From: Pedobacter ghigonis | GTDB lineage: Bacteria > Bacteroidota > Bacteroidia > Sphingobacteriales > Sphingobacteriaceae | NCBI RefSeq assembly: GCF_903166585.1 | Contig: NZ_CAESCM010000001.1 | Span: 124,001-188,000 of the forward strand | Length of the DNA: 64,000 nucleotides | Direction: 5' to 3' | In this document: positions 1 to 8,974 of the stretch, piece after piece | Numbering within the stretch: the stretch's first letter is position 1 | How the letters are laid out: every line of letters starts with the position of its first letter | Program-made: the position numbers and the translations under genes | Notes under the pieces: generated by a model | What the model was told of the DNA's origin: nothing | Databases searched by the model: none | Seen by the model: the letters and a program-made list of their open reading frames with translations, nothing else

Positions 1-393
1 AGCAGCTTTTGCTGATAGTTTATTACCCATGGTTTCCATCGCCTGTGGCGAAGGACCAACCAGAATCAAACCTGCATCGGCAACAAGTTGCGCAAAACCA
101 GCATTCTCGGATAAAAAACCATAGCCCGGATGAATGGCCTGCGCACCTGTAAGTTTACAAGCCTCAATAATTTTCTCTCCCACCAGATAACTTTGATTGG
201 ACGGCGCTGGCCCGATAAAAACCGCTTCATCAGCATAACGTACATGCAGTGCATTGCGATCGGCTTCCGAAAAAACAGCTACCGTTTTAATCCCCATTTC
301 TTTTGCCGAACGCATAATACGTAAAGCTATTTCACCACGGTTGGCGATTAGCAATTTGGAGATTGGAGTTATTAGTTTGGAGTTATTGGGCAT
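1..393 (-). CDS. Biotin carboxylase subunit, N-terminal part (runs off the window)
   Basis: This is the first 131 residues of an ATP-dependent biotin carboxylase, which carboxylates biotin on a carrier protein for acetyl-, propionyl-CoA or pyruvate carboxylase. After a short leader the protein reads [20 protein letters not shown], the family's opening beta-alpha unit. [11 protein letters not shown] and [15 protein letters not shown] follow, both standard in the preATP-grasp domain. The catalytic ATP-grasp domain lies outside the window, so the acyl-CoA specificity cannot be told. The first ~12 residues ([12 protein letters not shown]) are encoded by a degenerate 7-bp repeat, so this start may be recent. 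Transcription runs toward coordinate 1. Confidence 0.88.
   Translation of the reverse strand, partial: MPNNSKLITPISKLLIANRGEIALRIMRSAKEMGIKTVAVFSEADRNALHVRYADEAVFIGPAPSNQSYLVGEKIIEACKLTGAQAIHPGYGFLSENAGFAQLVADAGLILVGPSPQAMETMGNKLSAKAA
361..392. repeat. Degenerate heptamer repeat inside the start of the biotin carboxylase gene
   Basis: Read on the plus strand, the sequence falls into 7-bp steps: gattgg, agttatt, agtttgg, agttatt. The same AGTTTGG-type heptamer occurs at 2607-2641. Here it supplies the start codon and first codons of the minus-strand gene. Confidence 0.6.
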
Positions 394-463
394 TTTGGTT
401 AGACTTTATATATATATGCAGATTGTAAATGAACTACCTGACTATTGACCATGAACTATAAAA

Positions 464-502
464 CTATTGTCTTCAGTCCGCTGTCTTCGGACTTCCGACT
501 AC
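464..502. repeat. Degenerate heptamer repeat between biotin carboxylase and threonine aldolase
   Basis: On the minus strand the steps are GTCGGAA, GTCCGAA, GACAGCG, GACTGAA, GACAATA. The tract ends directly at the stop codon of the threonine aldolase gene. No promoter, hairpin or gene is apparent in it. Confidence 0.6.
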
Positions 503-1525
503 CTACAAATGTAATATTATTTCAATAGCCTGATCTATCATTGCAGGAGTGAGATCTAAATGCGTAACCAAACGCACAGTACTTGCGCTGGTAGTATTGC
601 AATGAAGTCCTTTTTCTTTAAACTGGTGCACAATTTTCTCAGCAGTACCTTTTTCTACCTCAAAAACCACAATATTGGTTTCAACGGGCATTATTGATTT
701 TACATAAGGCGCTCGGGCAAGGGCAATAGCCAAAGCCTTTGCATGTGCATGGTCGTCTTTTAACCTGGCTACATGATGATCGAGTGCATAAATACCGGCA
801 GCAGCTAAAAAGCCCGCCTGACGCATGCCTCCACCAAAAGCTTTCCTGATTTTTCGGGCTTTGTTAATCATTTGTTTGGTACCCAGCAGCACGGAGCCCA
901 CTGGCGCGCCTAAACCTTTTGAGAGACATACCGAAATCCCGTCAAAATATTTGCCGTAAGCGCTGGCATGATCGCCGGTTGCAGCCAATGCATTAAAAAT
1001 ACGCGCACCATCTAAATGCAGCTTTAAGCCTTTTATATTGCATAAATGATGGATAGGTGCAATTTGAGATAAGGTATAACAACTACCACCGCCCTTATTT
1101 ACCGTATTTTCCAAAACCACCAAACTCGAATTCGGATAATGAATATTGTCATCATTAATTTCAGGCTCTATAAGCTCAGGTGTTAAAATACCACGCTCGC
1201 CATGCAGTAACCTTACCGATGCACCAGAGTGGAAGGCAATGCCGCCAATTTCATAACGGTAAACATGCGCCGTCTGATCGCAGATTACCTCATCCATGGG
1301 TTGCGTAAAACACTTGATGGCGATTTGATTGGTCATGGTTCCTGAAGGACAAAATAGTCCGGCTTCCATGTTAAAGGCTAAAGCCAGTTTTGCCTCCAGT
1401 GCATGCACCGTTTCGTCTTCACCAAAAACGTCATCTCCAACTTTTGCAGTCATCATGGCTTCCAACATTCCGGCAGTTGGTTTGGTTACGGTATCGCTCC
1501 TGAAATCTAAAAATCTGTTGTTCAT
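503..1525 (-). CDS. ltaE: Low-specificity L-threonine aldolase
   Basis: This 340-residue enzyme is predicted to cleave L-threonine and L-allo-threonine to glycine and acetaldehyde with pyridoxal phosphate, in the cytoplasm. It is full length for the fold-type I aldolase family. FRSDTVTKPT opens the protein, FCPSGTMTNQ lies near residue 60, LDGARIFNA near 171, and the PLP lysine is K203 in SKGLGAPVGS. The ATG start directly precedes the conserved FLDFRSDT and no better start lies upstream. It is transcribed alone, divergently from the sugar kinase at 1748. The intergenic region holds a GTGTA-N5-TACAC palindrome that could act on either side. Confidence 0.93.
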   Translation of the reverse strand: MNNRFLDFRSDTVTKPTAGMLEAMMTAKVGDDVFGEDETVHALEAKLALAFNMEAGLFCPSGTMTNQIAIKCFTQPMDEVICDQTAHVYRYEIGGIAFHSGASVRLLHGERGILTPELIEPEINDDNIHYPNSSLVVLENTVNKGGGSCYTLSQIAPIHHLCNIKGLKLHLDGARIFNALAATGDHASAYGKYFDGISVCLSKGLGAPVGSVLLGTKQMINKARKIRKAFGGGMRQAGFLAAAGIYALDHHVARLKDDHAHAKALAIALARAPYVKSIMPVETNIVVFEVEKGTAEKIVHQFKEKGLHCNTTSASTVRLVTHLDLTPAMIDQAIEIILHL

Positions 1526-1626
1526 TTCGCTATTCGATTGTAAAAAAATTCTTGATGTTTAAAAAAAAGACCAATGCCTTTTCTGGTATAATTTTAAGGT
1601 TTTTCGGCCATTAAGCGCTCTATATA

Positions 1627-1641
1627 GTGTATTTTTTACAC
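1627..1641. promoter_or_regulatory. GTGTA-N5-TACAC palindrome (copy 1 of 4), candidate operator
   Basis: The site is GTGTA, five T residues, TACAC. It lies ~106 bp upstream of the sugar kinase ATG and ~100 bp upstream of the aldolase ATG. The same architecture is found at 3559-3573 and 6818-6832, and with one mismatch at 20011-20025. Assigning it to the Nudix regulator at 2793-3482 is inference. Confidence 0.6.
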
Positions 1642-1747
1642 ACTTAATTTTCAGCAACAACAAATTGTTAAAAAATTATTAAAAAAAAGGATACAAAATA
1701 TAAGACTTTTTATACTTTTATCGTGCTAAAACCAAAAATAAATAAAA

Positions 1748-2608
1748 ATGATAGTAATTGCAGACGGCGGATCGACCAAAACAAATTGGTGTCTGATTAA
1801 CGAGGCCGGCAGAAAAATTTACTTTAACACTGAAGGTTACAATCCATATTTTTCCAAAGAAGAGTACATTGTAAAGTCTTTGAATGAGACTCTTCCAGAC
1901 CACTTGGAAAGAGAGAAACTAACAGCAGTTTATTACTACGGTGCCGGCTGTTCTACACCAGCAAATGTAAAAATTGTGGCTGATGCCATGAAACAGGTTT
2001 TTACCAATGCAAGCATTTTTGTAGGTCATGATTTACTTGCCTCTTGCAGGGCACTTCTTGGAAACGAGCCAGGATTTGCTGCTATTTTAGGTACAGGTAC
2101 AAACTCATGCCTATATGATGGAAACGAAATTACCATGAATATCGATTCGCTGGGTTATTTCTTAGGTGATGAAGGTAGCGGTTCGTACATTGGTAAACGC
2201 ATTTTAAGCGATTACATGAAAGGTTACATGCCAAAAGGTTTACGTGAAGCTTTTTACGATAACTACGCATTAACCAACGAAGACATTTTCGACAACATTT
2301 ACAACAAGCCATTGCCAAACCGTTTTTGCGCAAGCTTTAGTAAATTCTTATACGATTTTAAAGATAACTACGAAGATTATGCTTTCAGCACGATTGATTA
2401 TGCATTTACTGCATTCTTCGAAGCTTTGGTTATCCACTATCCAAACTACAAAGACCACAAATTAAACTGTGTAGGTTCTGTAGGTTATAGTTTCCGCGAT
2501 ATTTTAAGTATTGTAGCCGATCGTTACGAAATGGGCGTGGGTAAAATTATCCGCTCACCTATAGATGATTTGGTACATTACCACTTAGAGTTAGCACCGA
2601 AAGCTTAG
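1748..2608 (+). CDS. BadF/BadG-family sugar kinase, N-acetylglucosamine kinase-like
   Basis: This 286-residue protein belongs to the ASKHA kinase fold (BadF/BadG/BcrA/BcrD family), whose small members include N-acetylglucosamine kinases. All nucleotide-handling motifs are intact. Phosphate-1 is DGGSTKTNW with D6, the probable catalytic aspartate is D95 (FVGHDLLAS), phosphate-2 is GTGTNS at 115-120, then LGDEGSGSY at 139-147 and a late VGSVGYSF. It probably phosphorylates GlcNAc or a related hexose in the cytoplasm; the substrate is inferred. A collinear but degenerate paralogue lies at 4583. The gene stands alone, has an operator palindrome upstream and a strong terminator downstream. Confidence 0.85.
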   Translation: MIVIADGGSTKTNWCLINEAGRKIYFNTEGYNPYFSKEEYIVKSLNETLPDHLEREKLTAVYYYGAGCSTPANVKIVADAMKQVFTNASIFVGHDLLASCRALLGNEPGFAAILGTGTNSCLYDGNEITMNIDSLGYFLGDEGSGSYIGKRILSDYMKGYMPKGLREAFYDNYALTNEDIFDNIYNKPLPNRFCASFSKFLYDFKDNYEDYAFSTIDYAFTAFFEALVIHYPNYKDHKLNCVGSVGYSFRDILSIVADRYEMGVGKIIRSPIDDLVHYHLELAPKA

Positions 2609-2641
2609 TTTGGAGTTTTCAGTTTGGAGTTGCCAGTACTG
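2607..2641. repeat. Degenerate heptamer repeat after the sugar kinase
   Basis: The steps are AGTTTGG, AGTTTTC, AGTTTGG, AGTTGCC, AGTACTG. The array begins inside the kinase stop codon (TAG at 2606-2608). Confidence 0.65.
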
Positions 2642-2653
2642 AAACATAAAGAA

Positions 2654-2697
2654 CAAAAAACCCGGATTTGAAATTCAAATCCGGGTTTTCTTTTTTA
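2654..2697. terminator. Rho-independent terminator after the sugar kinase
   Basis: AAAACCCGGATTTG pairs with CAAATCCGGGTTTT around a tiny loop, followed by CTTTTTT. The A-tract on the other side suggests it can also stop transcription on the minus strand. Confidence 0.9.
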
Positions 2698-2730
2698 TCA
2701 GTATTTAAGCTTTGGTCCCTCAGATCAATG

Positions 2731-2794
2731 CGCTAAGCTCTTCGCTTTAAGCTTTAGCCTTTCTGCTTTAGTCTTTCTGCACCAGTCTTTCGCT
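2731..2794. repeat. Degenerate heptamer repeat at the 3' end of the Nudix regulator
   Basis: On the minus strand the steps include CAGAAAG, ACTAAAG, CAGAAAG, GCTAAAG, CTTAAAG. It abuts the stop codon of the minus-strand regulator and may contribute to its 3' untranslated region. Confidence 0.6.
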
Positions 2795-3482
2795 AGAACG
2801 AAATCTCCTTACCAAAAAGCTTGGCATATTTTCTTTTATCGAAACGGTACAAGGTAGCTGCGCGGTAAGATACGCCTTTTTGTTTCTCATCAAGCTCTTT
2901 CAACACACCGAAACTTACTATCTTCTTCCTGAAATTCCGTTTATCCAGTTTTTTGCCCAATACCAATTCGTACACATGCTGTAGCTGGGTAAGCGTAAAT
3001 TTCTCTGGCAAAAGTTCGAAAGCAATGGGCTGGTGTTTAATCCGGCGTTTAATTTTCTCTAAACCCTTATCATATATCTTTTGGTGATCGAAAGCCAGTT
3101 TAGGCAGATCGGTAATAGGCAACCAATTGGCGCGTTTTGCATAAGTACTGATAGGACGCAATTCTTTATCGCCACCCAACCTGATCAGTGCATAATAAGC
3201 CAACGTAATTACCCTACCCTGCGGGTGCCTGTAAGGATCGCCAAAAGCATAGTACTGCTCCATGTAAATGCCGCGCAAACCAGTAAGTTCGTACAAAATC
3301 CGAGAGGCAGACTGATCTAAACTCTCGTCTGGACCAACAATGTTACCGGGCAAAGCCCACCAATCTTTAAACGGTTCTTCATTCCTTTCAATTAGCAGGA
3401 TTTTTAATTCCTTACCATCAAATCCAAACAAAACGCAATCTATCGAGAATACAGAATCTAAATGAGGTAAAATTTGTTCCAA
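2793..3482 (-). CDS. Nudix-domain transcriptional regulator (NrtR/AraR-like)
   Basis: The 229-residue protein joins an N-terminal Nudix fold (residues ~10-140) to a C-terminal winged helix (~155-225, with FTLTQLQHVYELVLGKKLD then KRNFRKKI). That is the layout of NrtR-type regulators, which in Bacteroidota include sugar regulators such as AraR. The Nudix box at 46-69 is degraded: the catalytic REUXEE is replaced by RILYEL. It probably binds a ligand without hydrolysing it. It is divergent from pfkA, with a perfect GTGTA-N5-TACAC between them, which suits autoregulation and control of glycolysis. The ligand is unknown; a phosphorylated sugar or nucleotide sugar is plausible. Confidence 0.85.
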   Translation of the reverse strand: MEQILPHLDSVFSIDCVLFGFDGKELKILLIERNEEPFKDWWALPGNIVGPDESLDQSASRILYELTGLRGIYMEQYYAFGDPYRHPQGRVITLAYYALIRLGGDKELRPISTYAKRANWLPITDLPKLAFDHQKIYDKGLEKIKRRIKHQPIAFELLPEKFTLTQLQHVYELVLGKKLDKRNFRKKIVSFGVLKELDEKQKGVSYRAATLYRFDKRKYAKLFGKEISF

Positions 3483-3556
3483 AGTAAAAATTAATTATTT
3501 TAAGCAGATAAAGGTATGACTTTCAATATTAAGTAAAAAAAATAAAAAAAATTACT

Positions 3557-3575
3557 TAGTGTAAAAATTACACAC
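3557..3575. promoter_or_regulatory. GTGTA-N5-TACAC palindrome (copy 2) between the Nudix regulator and pfkA
   Basis: The core GTGTA-aaaat-TACAC lies at 3559-3573. It is followed at once by TATATTCG (3576-3583), a one-mismatch match to the -7 element TAnnTTTG, with the pfkA ATG 12 bp further on. A protein bound here would cover the -33 region of the pfkA promoter, so repression is the simplest reading. Confidence 0.65.
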
Positions 3576-3594
3576 TATATTCGTATATTATAAG

Positions 3595-4581
3595 ATGGAG
3601 CCAAATATTAAAAATATAGCCGTATTAACTTCTGGTGGCGATGCCCCCGGAATGAATGCTGCGATCAGAGCTGTTGTTCGTACCGGAATTTACCATGGCA
3701 TAAATATGTATGGTGTAATGCAGGGGTACCAGGGTTTAATTACCGACAACATAAAACCAATGGATGCCCGTTCGGTGAGTAATATACTACACCTGGGCGG
3801 AACCATATTGAAAACTGCACGCTGTTTAGAATTTAAAACAGACGAAGGTCAGCAGATTGCCTACAACAATTTAAAGAAAAACGACATCGATGCCCTGGTG
3901 GTGATTGGTGGCGACGGAACTTTTACCGGTGCCAAACGTTTTTCGGAAAATTTTGGCGTTAAAGTAATCGGTATTCCGGGTACAATTGATAACGACCTGG
4001 TTGGATCGGATTTTACACTGGGTTACGATACGGCAATTAATACCGTAATTGAAGCGATAGATAAAATAAGGGATACTGCCGATGCGCACGACCGTTTATT
4101 CTTTATAGAAGTAATGGGCCGCGATTCTGGTTGTATTGCCTTAAGAAGTTCGATTGCAAGTGGTGCCGAAGCGGTATTACTGCCCGAAAAGGAAACCAGC
4201 GTTAACGAACTGATTGATAAGCTTGCTTTAGGTGCAGCAACCAAAAAATCATCAAGTATTGTAATTGTTGCCGAAGGGCACAAGCAAGGTGGTGCTTACG
4301 ATATTGCGAAAAAAGTAAAAGAAACTTTTGACCACTACGACACCAAAGTTACCATACTTGGGCACCTGCAACGCGGAGGTAGTCCAAGCAGTTTTGACCG
4401 TATTTTAGGCAGCAGGTTAGGTTTTGCCGCAGTAAATGCGTTAATTGCAGGCCAAACTGAACAAATGGTAGGCTTAAAAGGAAACGAAATTAAATTAACC
4501 AGCATTAAGGAGGCTTTATCGGCACATTCCTTCAAACTTGAACCCGATTTATTGGAAATGACCGAAGTACTTTCTATATAA
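3595..4581 (+). CDS. pfkA: ATP-dependent 6-phosphofructokinase
   Basis: This 328-residue enzyme phosphorylates fructose 6-phosphate to fructose 1,6-bisphosphate, the committed step of glycolysis. It is full length. LTSGGDAPGMNAAIRA opens the fold, GGDGT is at 105-109, the catalytic loop PGTIDND at 128-134 (D132), and substrate loops MGRDSGCIA and LGHLQRGGSPSSFDR follow. The ATG lies only about 11 bp after a -7-like box, so the mRNA would have almost no leader. The stop codon is one base before the next ATG, making a probable operon with a degenerate kinase and gapA. The palindrome upstream suggests control by the divergent Nudix regulator. Confidence 0.96.
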   Translation: MEPNIKNIAVLTSGGDAPGMNAAIRAVVRTGIYHGINMYGVMQGYQGLITDNIKPMDARSVSNILHLGGTILKTARCLEFKTDEGQQIAYNNLKKNDIDALVVIGGDGTFTGAKRFSENFGVKVIGIPGTIDNDLVGSDFTLGYDTAINTVIEAIDKIRDTADAHDRLFFIEVMGRDSGCIALRSSIASGAEAVLLPEKETSVNELIDKLALGAATKKSSSIVIVAEGHKQGGAYDIAKKVKETFDHYDTKVTILGHLQRGGSPSSFDRILGSRLGFAAVNALIAGQTEQMVGLKGNEIKLTSIKEALSAHSFKLEPDLLEMTEVLSI

Positions 4582-4582
4582 T

Positions 4583-6432
<1,850 letters not shown>

Positions 6433-6466
6433 TAAAAAATAGCGCTTAGCGCATTACTATACTACT

Positions 6467-6503
6467 AAAAAGGTAGCATTATTAATTTAATGCTACCTTT
6501 TTG
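6467..6503 (+). terminator. Rho-independent terminator of the pfkA-gapA operon
   Basis: GGTAGCATTA (6472-6481) pairs with TAATGCTACC (6488-6497), flanked by A5 and T5, closing the operon 35 bp after the gapA stop. Confidence 0.9.
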
Positions 6504-6658
6504 TTTTAAACAGCATTTTCACCTGTAAATTTTATTTTAAAATCAGCCAAAAACTCGTATTTATTTAACTTTAAAACCAAAAATTCACTTAACACTATCA
6601 AAAAATCAAAAAATTACCACAAAATATCAGCAAAATCTATTTTTTAGCAAAAACTAAA

Positions 6659-6668
6659 CAAACGTTTG
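6659..6668. promoter_or_regulatory. CAAACGTTTG palindrome, LacI-type operator candidate
   Basis: A perfect 10-bp palindrome with central CG, typical of LacI/CcpA-family operators, lies ~57 bp upstream of a -7 box at 6725-6732. The identical decamer is found at 61221-61230 before the hexosaminidase gene. No LacI-family gene is in the window. Confidence 0.4.
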
Positions 6669-6724
6669 ACTAAATCGTACTATAAATTGACAATATTTAA
6701 CAATTAGTTAACAAATTTTTGCTT

Positions 6725-6732
6725 TATCTTTG
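6725..6732 (+). promoter_or_regulatory. Promoter -7 element P1 of the orphan locus
   Basis: TATCTTTG is an exact match to TAnnTTTG. Transcription would begin near 6740, ahead of a possible 37-codon reading frame and the second promoter module. Confidence 0.45.
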
Positions 6733-6787
6733 TGGTACGATCATTTTAAATCCTAAAAGCTTATAGAAAAGGAACAGGAAATAAAAA

Positions 6788-6901
6788 ATGACAAAAAAAA
6801 TACTTAAAATTTTCTTAGTGTATTTTTTACACTATCAAATTTTTTACTATATTTGTATCATAATAAACGGAACGATGTTTGTTATCAATAGAAAAAGATA
6901 A
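6788..6901 (+). CDS. Possible 37-residue leader peptide or small membrane peptide
   Basis: An ATG preceded by GGAACAGGAAA opens a 37-codon frame starting MTKKILKIFLVYFLHYQIFY and ending VINRKR. It is hydrophobic in the middle with basic ends. The operator palindrome and promoter P2 lie inside it, so either the peptide is made only from the upstream promoter or the frame is a chance product of AT-rich DNA. I recognise no family. It ends just before a segment that can form alternative hairpins, as a leader peptide would. Confidence 0.25.
   Translation: MTKKILKIFLVYFLHYQIFYYICIIINGTMFVINRKR
6816..6834. promoter_or_regulatory. Perfect 19-bp palindrome TAGTGTA-N5-TACACTA (copy 3), with promoter P2
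   Basis: This is the most symmetric of the four sites. TATATTTG at 6848-6855, an exact -7 element, follows 13 bp after it, so the palindrome's right arm covers the -33 position. No gene of normal length starts downstream; what follows is a short structured segment with a terminator. Confidence 0.65.
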
Positions 6902-7020
6902 ATCACTTTCTGGATAAACCCAGGTTTAGAAAGAAAGTTAAAGACAAAGCCTGGCTCATAACAGGTTTATATTTGGTTAGAAAAAAGAGATACGTCTGGA
7001 TGGAGTATCTCTTTTCTTTT
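6862..7020 (+). ncRNA. Candidate small RNA (~155 nt) under the carbohydrate-type operator
   Basis: The predicted transcript runs from just after the -7 element (6848-6855) to an intrinsic terminator whose 11-bp stem is AAAAGAGATAC (6983-6993) with GTATCTCTTTT (7005-7015). Inside, a local hairpin can form (CTTTCT and AAAC at 6906-6919 with GTTT and AGAAAG at 6924-6933). A competing long-range pairing joins TAAACC and CAGG (6915-6924) to CCTG (6950-6953) and GGTTTA (6964-6969). No conserved protein is encoded. A 6S-like RNA or a base-pairing sRNA are both possible. Confidence 0.5.
6983..7020 (+). terminator. Terminator of the candidate small RNA
   Basis: An 11-bp perfect stem with an 11-nt loop, an A-rich 5' flank and CTTTT at the 3' side. 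No gene lies between the gapA terminator and this one, so it must serve an independent short transcript. Confidence 0.8.
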
Positions 7021-7075
7021 ATACGAGGTTTTTATTCATCACCCGCAGACACATCAGAATACGTCTTTATTAAGG

Positions 7076-7154
7076 AAATAAGATAAGCACGCTAATTGCA
7101 CAGTATACATTACAAATGTATATCTCTTCCATCTGCGTTACAAACGCGGACGAC
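7076..7154. repeat. REP-like twin-hairpin repeat, copy 1
   Basis: Two adjacent hairpins share an ACA loop: ATACATT-ACA-AATGTAT (7105-7121) and CTGCGTT-ACA-AACGCGG (7133-7149). The same order recurs at 8134-8214, with changes on both arms, and partly at 7309-7359. This resembles REP/BIME elements mobilised by Y1 (RAYT) transposases. No such transposase is in the window. Confidence 0.6.
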
Positions 7155-7179
7155 TAGCTAAACAATCAACATTGTTCCA

Positions 7180-7305
7180 AGCTTATAATTATAGATTATT
7201 TTTTAAATGATATATGCTCTGAACTTATAATTATAGGTTATTTTTTAAACGATATATGCTCCGAGCTTATAATTATAAGTTATTTCCTAAAAAACACATG
7301 CTCCA
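7180..7305. repeat. Three tandem 42-bp repeats
   Basis: Units at 7180-7221, 7222-7263 and 7264-7305 each begin A(G/A)CTTATAATTATA and end ATGCTC plus two bases. The first two differ at only a few positions; the third is more diverged. Each contains the palindromic TATAATTATA. There are no spacers, so this is not a CRISPR array. Confidence 0.8.
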
Positions 7306-7308
7306 TCG

Positions 7309-7359
7309 CCCTACATTACAAATGCACACCTATTCCGTCCGCATAACAAACGCTAACGT
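7309..7359. repeat. REP-like repeat, copy 2 (partial)
   Basis: CATT-ACA-AATG at 7314-7324 and a decayed second arm, GCATA-ACA-AACGC near 7341, line up with copies 1 and 3. It ends directly at the first ATG of the thioredoxin-like frame. Confidence 0.5.
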
Positions 7360-7398
7360 ATGAATACATATATTAGAATAAATTATTTAAACCACCAC

Positions 7399-8136
7399 AT
7401 GAGACTTCTATTGTATTGCTTATTATTAGTGCTTACTCAAAAAGCTTATTCGCAAACCAATATTTACACCTTCAACACCCATAAATTCTTTACCGAAGCG
7501 GAAATAAGAAGTACCTTTAATAAAATTTCAAAAGGCTTACCTGCAGACCTTGACATCACTCCAACTGTTTATCATAAAATTACCAAAAAAGATACCGTGA
7601 TCAATTATCTGCGGTTTGATGCACACAAAACAACAGAAAAATCGGCCTTTGCACTCTTGTACAAACAAGATTCGACCTTCTTACTGTTAGACAAAAAAAT
7701 CCCGCCCTTTGTATTAAAAGATTTAGATGGAAAAGTTTTTACATCAACTCAGTTTTTAGGCAAACCAACTCTTATTAACTTTTGGGCTATTTACTGCGGA
7801 CCATGCATTGCAGAGATGCCGGCACTAAGCAAACTAAAGGAGAAGTACGGAAGTGAAATGAATTTCATATCCATTACTGAAAACGATGCCACACGTGATG
7901 CCCTAAAACAATTTGTAAAAAACAAAGAGTTTAATTTTTTGGTGTTAGCAAATGGCCAGGAATACCAAAAAAACTTAAAAATAACAGCTTTACCCAGAAA
8001 CCTGTTTATTGATAAAAATGGCATTTTACGCTACATAGAAGGCAACTTCCCTCTAGAAGGTAATGAAAAAGAGCAATCAGCAGAATCAAACTCTTTCATA
8101 AAAATTATCAACTCACTTATTAACGAAGCAAAATAA
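7399..8136 (+). CDS. TlpA-like thiol-disulfide oxidoreductase, exported
   Basis: The protein has a signal peptide (MRLLLYCLLLVLTQKAYSQ), a ~90-residue N-terminal region without a recognised domain, then a thioredoxin fold of the TlpA/ResA type with active site WAIYCGPC. ALPRNLFIDKNG supplies the cis-proline and the family's C-terminal strand. It probably reduces or isomerises disulfides in the periplasm. An upstream in-frame ATG at 7360 would put 13 extra residues before the signal peptide and lies within a repeat, so I place the start at 7399. The gene is flanked on both sides by REP-like repeats and seems to be transcribed alone. Confidence 0.82.
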   Translation: MRLLLYCLLLVLTQKAYSQTNIYTFNTHKFFTEAEIRSTFNKISKGLPADLDITPTVYHKITKKDTVINYLRFDAHKTTEKSAFALLYKQDSTFLLLDKKIPPFVLKDLDGKVFTSTQFLGKPTLINFWAIYCGPCIAEMPALSKLKEKYGSEMNFISITENDATRDALKQFVKNKEFNFLVLANGQEYQKNLKITALPRNLFIDKNGILRYIEGNFPLEGNEKEQSAESNSFIKIINSLINEAK

Positions 8137-8214
8137 GATAAGCGGAACCTGTGACTGCACGGTATGCATTAGAAATGTACATCTCTTCCACCCGCGTTAC
8201 AAACGAGGACGATA
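8134..8214. repeat. REP-like twin-hairpin repeat, copy 3
   Basis: It starts at the stop codon of the thioredoxin-like gene and matches copy 1 throughout (AAATAAGATAAGC, then GACTGCAC). Hairpins are TGCATT-AGA-AATGTA and CCGCGTT-ACA-AACGAGG, with changed bases relative to copy 1. Confidence 0.6.
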
Positions 8215-8219
8215 ACTAA

Positions 8220-8969
8220 CTAAACCACCTCAATCCCCAAATGCCTGTAAGCATCTAAAGCAGTATTTTCAGGCTCAGTTTCGGTAATAATTACATCTAC
8301 ATCGGTAACCGGACATACGTAATAAGGCTCAACGGTATCGATCTTTTCGAGGGCCGAAAGCGCAATGGTTTTCTGTGCCTGGTTAATCATGGTATTGTTC
8401 AGCTGTGCATCTTCATATATGATAGACGTAATACCCATACTATGGTGTAAACTGCAAATACCGAGCATACAAATATCAGCACGTATTTTCCTGAAGGTAT
8501 CGATGGTTTCCTGTCCCATGGTTGTAAATGCAGTTTTATGCAATTTTCCACCGGCAAATATTACTTCGGTACAGGGGTGGTCTTCTAAAATATTGGCCAC
8601 CGGAAAACTATTGGTAATAATAGTAATTTTTAAATCTTTTGGTAAAGCGGCTGCCAGCGCTACAACCGAGGTTCCGCCATCAAAGAAAACTACCTGACCA
8701 TCTTTTAAAAACCGTAAGGCTTTGGCAGCAATGATTTGCTTATGCTGCTGATTGTACTTTTCCCTTTCCCTATAATGCTGTGGAATAGGCGAACGGGCAA
8801 TTGCCCCTCCCCGTACGGCCCTGAGCAATCCTTGCGTATCGAGTTCTTTAATGTCGCGCCTTACCGTATCTTCTGATACTTTGAGCAAATTACTCAGCTG
8901 ATCCAGGCGTACTTTATTGTCTTTTTCCAGTGTATCGATAATGATCTGTAGGCGTTCTTCTTTTACCAT
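8220..8969 (-). CDS. DeoR-family transcriptional regulator
   Basis: This 249-residue protein has the DeoR layout: an N-terminal helix-turn-helix (residues 1-55, with SNLLKVSEDTVRRDIKELD) followed by VRGGAI and a C-terminal phosphosugar-sensing fold of the ribose-isomerase type (VVFFDGGTSVVALA near 90, ITNSFPVANIL, and FAGGKLHKTAFTTMG). DeoR proteins usually repress until a sugar phosphate binds. It is divergent from a HAD-type nucleotidase, and five TGCAA repeats fill the shared promoter region. I infer control of that gene and of itself; the effector is unknown. Confidence 0.92.
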   Translation of the reverse strand: MVKEERLQIIIDTLEKDNKVRLDQLSNLLKVSEDTVRRDIKELDTQGLLRAVRGGAIARSPIPQHYREREKYNQQHKQIIAAKALRFLKDGQVVFFDGGTSVVALAAALPKDLKITIITNSFPVANILEDHPCTEVIFAGGKLHKTAFTTMGQETIDTFRKIRADICMLGICSLHHSMGITSIIYEDAQLNNTMINQAQKTIALSALEKIDTVEPYYVCPVTDVDVIITETEPENTALDAYRHLGIEVV

Positions 8970-8974
8970 ATTAA

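Noticed and set aside
2130..2333. Opposite-strand frame within the sugar kinase
   Set aside because: It is a shadow of the coding frame, with no family likeness or start context.
7180..7305. CRISPR-like array
   Set aside because: The repeats are directly adjacent with no spacers and no cas genes are present.
6862..7399. Attenuator leader of the thioredoxin-like gene
   Set aside because: The terminator lies ~380 bp before the gene, with tandem and REP-like repeats between, so a separate short RNA is more likely.
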